Source of the DNA: Flavobacteriales bacterium UBA1531
GTDB taxonomy: Bacteria; Bacteroidota; Bacteroidia; Flavobacteriales_D; Sanyastnellaceae
Assembly: GCA_002323795.1 (NCBI GenBank)
Contig: DCPZ01000083.1
Location: 1 to 27,959, forward strand
DNA length: 27,959 nt
Direction: 5' to 3'
Shown: piece by piece, positions 24,046 through 27,959 of the stretch
How positions within the stretch are numbered: the stretch's first letter is position 1
How the letters are laid out: every line of letters starts with the position of its first letter
The notes under the pieces: model-generated
What the model saw: the letters and a program-made list of their open reading frames with translations, nothing else
Told to the model about the DNA's origin: nothing
The model's database searches: none
Program-made: the position numbers and the translations under genes

Positions 24046-24495
24046 ATGCCTTCGCTCAAATCAAATTGGACTAAATTGATTGATCAACAGCTGCGTCTGC
24101 GGTTGGAATCCCTGCGCAGAGATCAGGCGCAATTGGAAGAGTCCAAGGGCTCAGCGACTAAGAGTTCTGCCGGAGATAAGCATGAGACAGGTAGGGCGAT
24201 GATGGAGCAAGAGTTGACGCGCATTCAAGTGCAAATGGAGTCAGCGCGCAAGCAGCTGACTGAGCTGGGACAAATGCCTGCGAATTCTTTTGAAAAAGTA
24301 GCTTGGGGAACGGCGGTTCGCACCAAACAAGGCGTGTATTTCATTTCGGTTCCGCTGGGTCGCGTAAATGAATCAAAAGAGCCTCTTTTTGCTATTTCCG
24401 CGGGATCACCGCTGGGTCAATTGCTTTTGGGAAAGGGAGCGGGGGATACTGTGACCTTTCGAGGCAATGAATTCAACCTGTTAGAATTGCATTGA
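24046..24495 (+). CDS. GreA/GreB-like transcription elongation factor homologue
   Basis: This 149-residue protein has a long N-terminal alpha-helical coiled coil (about 5-75), with SSAGDKHETGRAMMEQELTR (40-59). That motif typifies a Bacteroidota family distantly related to GreA/GreB. A C-terminal FKBP-like fold follows (about 80-149), with WGTAVRTKQGVYFISVPLG, ISAGSPLGQLLLGKGAGDTV and a final FNLLELH. The C-terminal half fits the GreA/GreB RNA-polymerase-binding domain, where the SPLG-LLGK-GD pattern is conserved. Whether it rescues backtracked polymerase is unproven; the usual acidic tip pair of GreA is not obvious. It is sometimes annotated in databases as 3-oxoacyl-ACP synthase, which the sequence does not support. 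It is convergent with the mannosidase gene, 12 bases apart. Confidence 0.75.
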   Translation: MPSLKSNWTKLIDQQLRLRLESLRRDQAQLEESKGSATKSSAGDKHETGRAMMEQELTRIQVQMESARKQLTELGQMPANSFEKVAWGTAVRTKQGVYFISVPLGRVNESKEPLFAISAGSPLGQLLLGKGAGDTVTFRGNEFNLLELH

Positions 24496-24507
24496 TTGAG
24501 CTTGGAT

Positions 24508-27099
24508 TCATTGGAATTCAGCAAGATGTTCCGTCCAAAACGAAACGGATGTTGAGGCTGTCCCCATCGACGGTAAGAACCTCACTTTTCGTGCGTTTTC
24601 CGTCCCCGGAAGCAATATGAATCCGTTTTCAGAAAATCGACCTTCCTCATTACTCTGCAAGCGAACACCGTATGCAATGCTGTCCGAAGAAATGATCAGT
24701 TCATCCTCGAGCTGTGTGATATCAATGTGTGCCTTTGGCCAACGAATCGTTGATGGTTTTGATAACAAAACATTGCCACTGTCAATCATTTGGCCGTCCT
24801 TCTTGGTCCAATTCCAGGAAACGATTGGATACCCTTGTGAAATTCCAGGAAAGCTCAGCTCTAAGGTTTCAAAAGGAGTCAAAGTGATCGTTCTTGACGC
24901 GTCATTTTCAATTTCACCCAATGCATTACGCCATTGAACACGTAGATTCGAATCCTCGATTCCAGTGGGTCCTTGATTGTGCAATTGCATAGAGCGTTCG
25001 ATGGAGTCGGACCGGTTCCAGATGGCGCGGCAATCGGCATTGGCATGTTTGACGGCATGATGTGCTAGTTTCCAGCGACCAGCATGGTCAACTGTTGACC
25101 ATGAAACCGTTGGCCAAACATCATCCAATTGCCAGTACAATGAGCCTGCAATTCTTCCACGACTGTTTCGGTGGCGTTCTATCGCCTCTTGAAGTCCTAT
25201 CGCCTGTGTCAATTGACTGAGGTATATCCATCGCTTCAATTCAGTTGTTCCTCCATGTTCGGGATTATCAGCACTGAGCGCTGGATCAGCTGCATATCTT
25301 CTTGCGTATATGCGCATCATACCCCAGCCATTGAGCCCCGCCTGAAGCCATTCCATGCTTGATCGCTGCCTAAACTGCAAGGCTTCATCGTCCCATCGGG
25401 CGATTCCAACTTCGCTCAGTGTTTTTTGATTGGGTAAGCTTTGGAGTCCGTATTCGCTGGCGAAACGTCCGGCATGATTGCTGTAATAATCGAAATCCAA
25501 TGTGTCAAACCATACGCGCCAAGCGTGTTCATCTCCGGAATCCCCGGGGCCTGTTCGATTCGGATCCACCATGGGCGATGAAGGCCAATATTTAAAATCG
25601 GTCAATGAGTCGATGGCATTGGGCAAAACGGAGTCAAATATTGTGCTGTAAGCCTTTTCGGTTTCCACGGAGTCTTCTCCGTGCAATTCAAACGCTTCTG
25701 CCCAGCCCCAATTTTTCCACGCATGCATGGATTCATTGTTCCCACATAAGATTCCGATGCACGGATGATTTCGCATCTTTTTTAGCTGGTCAATGGCTTC
25801 AAACTTCACATTGGCTTGATGTCCAGCATCTCCTCGAACCATGCCGCAAGCAAACATGAAGTCCTGCCAGATGAGTACGCCATTTTCATCACACAAGTTC
25901 AAGAACGATTCGCTCGGATAAACTCCACCTCCCCAGATTCGAAGCATGTTCATATTGGCTTCGGTTGCTGCTGCAATCAGATCATCTTCCAAAGCCATTG
26001 AGCGAGCTGGGAAATAGTCAGGCGGAATTATATTGGCTCCCTTGGCAAAAAACGACTGACCATTCACCACACACTGAAATGAGGTTCCGTAAGCATCGGG
26101 AGTCCGATTCCAATGGATGTCCCGGATGCCGAAACGCACACAGATGCTGTTATCAATTCCATTCCACTTGAGTGAATACAGGGGTTGATCCCCCATTCCT
26201 CTTGGCCACCAGAGTTCAGGGAAAGAAATGTTCATTCGACATCTGCCCGCTTCCCAAGGGGTGCTATGCCATTTTACATCCTTGTTTTGGGGCCCAGAAA
26301 GGCTGATTTCGCCGCTCTGAATGCTTGATGGCGCTTCGATTTCATAGATTGCTTCTTGGTCATCAAGCGATATCAGAGTGAGCCGGATGTCATCGGGTTG
26401 CAGTGCATTTCTTTCTCTCAAGATTACGGGTCGCCATATGGCACAGGAGGTTAGCCTCGGCCCCCAATCCCATCCGTATTGGTATTTCGCCTTGCGGGTC
26501 ACGCTGCTTGTTCGTTCATTCAACGGTCGACTTTCATTGCTTGTCGGGATTAGGCGTTTCTGATTTGCCATGACTTTCATACCCGACTTGACTGCTGATT
26601 TTAAGTTGATTTCAAGTGTGCATGGAGATTGAATCGTATCTGGTATCGGTAGGACGAATGTTCGATGCATATTGCTTGTTTCCAAAAGCATCGATCCATT
26701 CAATCGGATTTCAGCATAGGTGTCAATCCCTTGAAAAATCAATTCTTGCTTGGGGCTGGTGCTCAGATGCTCGCTTTCCAATAAGTCAAAAACACATCGG
26801 TAGAACCAATCCTGATTCTCTACCCATTGCGCAATTCTTTCATTCGTTCCCTGAAAGGGGTTGTCAAGTTGTCCTTGTTGCATAAGATCCGTCATAACAT
26901 CACCGGGAACATTGGCTGGCATCCAAGAGGTGTCTCCGCTTTGCCGAAATTCCCAGTTTTCATCCAGCACCACCTGCTGGTATGAGCCGTCTTCTTTCGA
27001 ATTTTGAACATCTGAACAGGCGGATAATAAGGCAAGTAAACATGCCGTCAAGAGAGGCAATTGTACGTTCCTGTTGCATTCAATGATTGGTCCTTTCAC
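24508..27099 (-). CDS. lipoprotein beta-mannosidase, glycoside hydrolase family 2
   Basis: This 863-residue protein has a lipoprotein signal with hydrophobic core QLPLLTACLLALL and lipobox LSA-C, so it is likely an outer-membrane or periplasmic lipoprotein. The GH2 layout is clear: an N-terminal jelly roll (WEFRQSG, PANVPGDVMTDLMQQGQLDN, EDWFYRCVF-like strand), Ig-like domain, and catalytic TIM barrel. The barrel has NMLRIWGGGVYPSESFL, acid/base Glu456 in GNNES, nucleophile Glu549 in ASEYGLQSLP, and SLYWQLDDVWPTVSW. These are beta-mannosidase rather than beta-galactosidase features. It cleaves terminal beta-1,4-mannose from manno-oligosaccharides. GTG 27099 is the likely start; TTG 27141 would overlap the upstream regulator by 23 bases. 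The adjacent upstream sensor on the same strand suggests mannan-linked control. Confidence 0.86.
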   Translation of the reverse strand: MKGPIIECNRNVQLPLLTACLLALLSACSDVQNSKEDGSYQQVVLDENWEFRQSGDTSWMPANVPGDVMTDLMQQGQLDNPFQGTNERIAQWVENQDWFYRCVFDLLESEHLSTSPKQELIFQGIDTYAEIRLNGSMLLETSNMHRTFVLPIPDTIQSPCTLEINLKSAVKSGMKVMANQKRLIPTSNESRPLNERTSSVTRKAKYQYGWDWGPRLTSCAIWRPVILRERNALQPDDIRLTLISLDDQEAIYEIEAPSSIQSGEISLSGPQNKDVKWHSTPWEAGRCRMNISFPELWWPRGMGDQPLYSLKWNGIDNSICVRFGIRDIHWNRTPDAYGTSFQCVVNGQSFFAKGANIIPPDYFPARSMALEDDLIAAATEANMNMLRIWGGGVYPSESFLNLCDENGVLIWQDFMFACGMVRGDAGHQANVKFEAIDQLKKMRNHPCIGILCGNNESMHAWKNWGWAEAFELHGEDSVETEKAYSTIFDSVLPNAIDSLTDFKYWPSSPMVDPNRTGPGDSGDEHAWRVWFDTLDFDYYSNHAGRFASEYGLQSLPNQKTLSEVGIARWDDEALQFRQRSSMEWLQAGLNGWGMMRIYARRYAADPALSADNPEHGGTTELKRWIYLSQLTQAIGLQEAIERHRNSRGRIAGSLYWQLDDVWPTVSWSTVDHAGRWKLAHHAVKHANADCRAIWNRSDSIERSMQLHNQGPTGIEDSNLRVQWRNALGEIENDASRTITLTPFETLELSFPGISQGYPIVSWNWTKKDGQMIDSGNVLLSKPSTIRWPKAHIDITQLEDELIISSDSIAYGVRLQSNEEGRFSENGFILLPGTENARKVRFLPSMGTASTSVSFWTEHLAEFQ

Positions 27100-27118
27100 G
27101 GCAATGATGTTTTGATGC

Positions 27119-27959
27119 TTATATGTTTTGAATGAAAGCAATCAGATTTTGATCCTTTTGCAATCCAAGTCGCTTGCGCAGTCTCGATCGACTGACTTCG
27201 ACCGCTCGCAGTGAAACGAACATCAGGGAAGCAATTTCTTTAGAGGAAAGATTCATGCGCAGATAGGTACAAAGCTTGAAGTCGGTTTTGGTCAATAAGG
27301 GGAATTGCTCTGTAATTCGTTTGTGGAATTCCACATGCACTTGGTCAAATTGTTTGGTGAAGGTATCCCATGCATTGTCCAGTTTCCCCCCTTCCTTGAT
27401 GATGTTCAGGAGAACATCAATCTCCGCTCTGCTTTCTCCGGGAATTTGAGATTTAAGCGATTGCAAGCTTGTGTCGATGGTTTGAATCAGTTGCGATTTT
27501 TGAACCAAGTGCATGGTTGCTGACGCTAGTTCCTTGTTTTTTGCGGCTAACTGCTGCTCTTTTGCTTCTGTTTTTTGAGCGCGCAATGCGATCTCCGTTT
27601 CTTCCATCGAAGCTTTCATGGCCCTCTCGACTTCCATCCGTTTGTTGTGCTCTTTTTGTTTTTGAATTAAATGGTCCGCCTCGAGGATGCGTCTGTTTCG
27701 GCGAATGAATACAATGACGAGTGATACTGACAGCAATAACCCAAGTGCTCTCATCCAAGGGAGTTGATACCAATAAGGATGAACGATGATCGTTACTGGG
27801 GTGACTTCACAGGGTATGTTTTCATCAATGAATGCCCGGAATTCTACCTCGTGAGTTCCCGGTTGCAGTCCAGAAAGGGTAATGCGCGAATTGGACGTTG
27901 GACGCGACCATTGTTCGGCTACGTTTTGAATTTGCCATTGGTATTCCAGCAATCCTGCC
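27119..27959 (-). CDS. membrane sensor with Y_Y_Y domain, coiled coil and LuxR-type helix-turn-helix (5' end missing)
   Basis: At least 279 residues are present; the frame is open through the right edge, so the N terminus is outside the window. The visible part starts inside a Y_Y_Y-type Ig domain (EYQWQIQNVAEQWSRP, then SGLQPGTHEVEFRA), usually the cap of a seven-bladed regulator propeller in the periplasm. A membrane span follows (about 65-83, ALGLLLSVSLVIVFI), then a long coiled coil rich in Lys/Glu, and a C-terminal LuxR-type helix-turn-helix (LTKTDFKLCTYLRMNLSSKE, SLRAVEVSRSRLRKRLGL). This is a Bacteroidota one-component layout in which a periplasmic ligand controls a cytoplasmic DNA-binding domain, without a histidine kinase. 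It ends 19 bases before the mannosidase GTG, and probably regulates it or shares its transcript. Confidence 0.85.
   Translation of the reverse strand, partial: AGLLEYQWQIQNVAEQWSRPTSNSRITLSGLQPGTHEVEFRAFIDENIPCEVTPVTIIVHPYWYQLPWMRALGLLLSVSLVIVFIRRNRRILEADHLIQKQKEHNKRMEVERAMKASMEETEIALRAQKTEAKEQQLAAKNKELASATMHLVQKSQLIQTIDTSLQSLKSQIPGESRAEIDVLLNIIKEGGKLDNAWDTFTKQFDQVHVEFHKRITEQFPLLTKTDFKLCTYLRMNLSSKEIASLMFVSLRAVEVSRSRLRKRLGLQKDQNLIAFIQNI

Overview
The window looks like a chromosomal segment of a free-living Bacteroidota, probably a marine Flavobacteriales-type bacterium. The main evidence is secretory. It has a type IX secretion (T9SS) type A sorting tail on a multicopper oxidase, a sorting-tail-like end on a second exported protein, and a gliding-motility/type B C-terminal domain on a 1968-residue surface protein. 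A Y_Y_Y/LuxR-type regulator, a GreA-like protein and TTG/GTG starts with poor Shine-Dalgarno sites fit the same group. GC content looks moderate, with no phage, insertion sequence, CRISPR array, tRNA or rRNA visible.

Layout. 1-322 (-) is the start of a membrane glycosyltransferase that runs off the left edge. 544-792 (-) is a pterin carbinolamine dehydratase and 905-1816 (+) is the 23S rRNA methyltransferase RlmF. 1909-3911 (+) is a translationally coupled pair of exported cupredoxin proteins that look like two halves of one multicopper oxidase. 4085-5659 (+) is a GapN-type aldehyde dehydrogenase, convergent with a DEAD-box RNA helicase (5680-7299, -) that has a long Gly/Ser/Arg/Lys tail. 7405-8421 (+) is an exported EF-hand-like protein of unknown function, followed by a polytopic membrane protein (8428-9288, -), a flavin reductase (9379-9930, -) and a secreted C26-type amidotransferase lipoprotein (9997-10794, +).

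The middle holds a fusion of a cysteine-dioxygenase-like cupin with an SAM methyltransferase (10925-12328, +). It is followed by a small charged single-span membrane protein, a SulP anion transporter with a good Bacteroidota-type promoter, and an overlapping pair of bacterial PH-domain membrane proteins (YdbS/YdbT-like). A minus-strand protein with a DNA-binding-like N terminus (16440-17624) follows. The interval 17625-18090 carries a decayed, frameshifted type B T9SS C-terminal domain on the minus strand, back to back with the giant surface-protein gene (18091-23997, +). The right end has a GreA/GreB-like protein, a lipoprotein beta-mannosidase of family GH2, and the 3' part of a membrane sensor with a LuxR-type helix-turn-helix, which may control the mannosidase.

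Most interesting points: (1) the split multicopper oxidase, in which one partner has a full type 1 copper site plus half of the trinuclear ligands and the other has only the second half with Asn in place of the type 1 Cys; (2) the thiol-dioxygenase/methyltransferase fusion; (3) the type B sorting-domain remnant next to an intact gene with that domain; (4) a ~240-residue three-part super-repeat in the giant protein.
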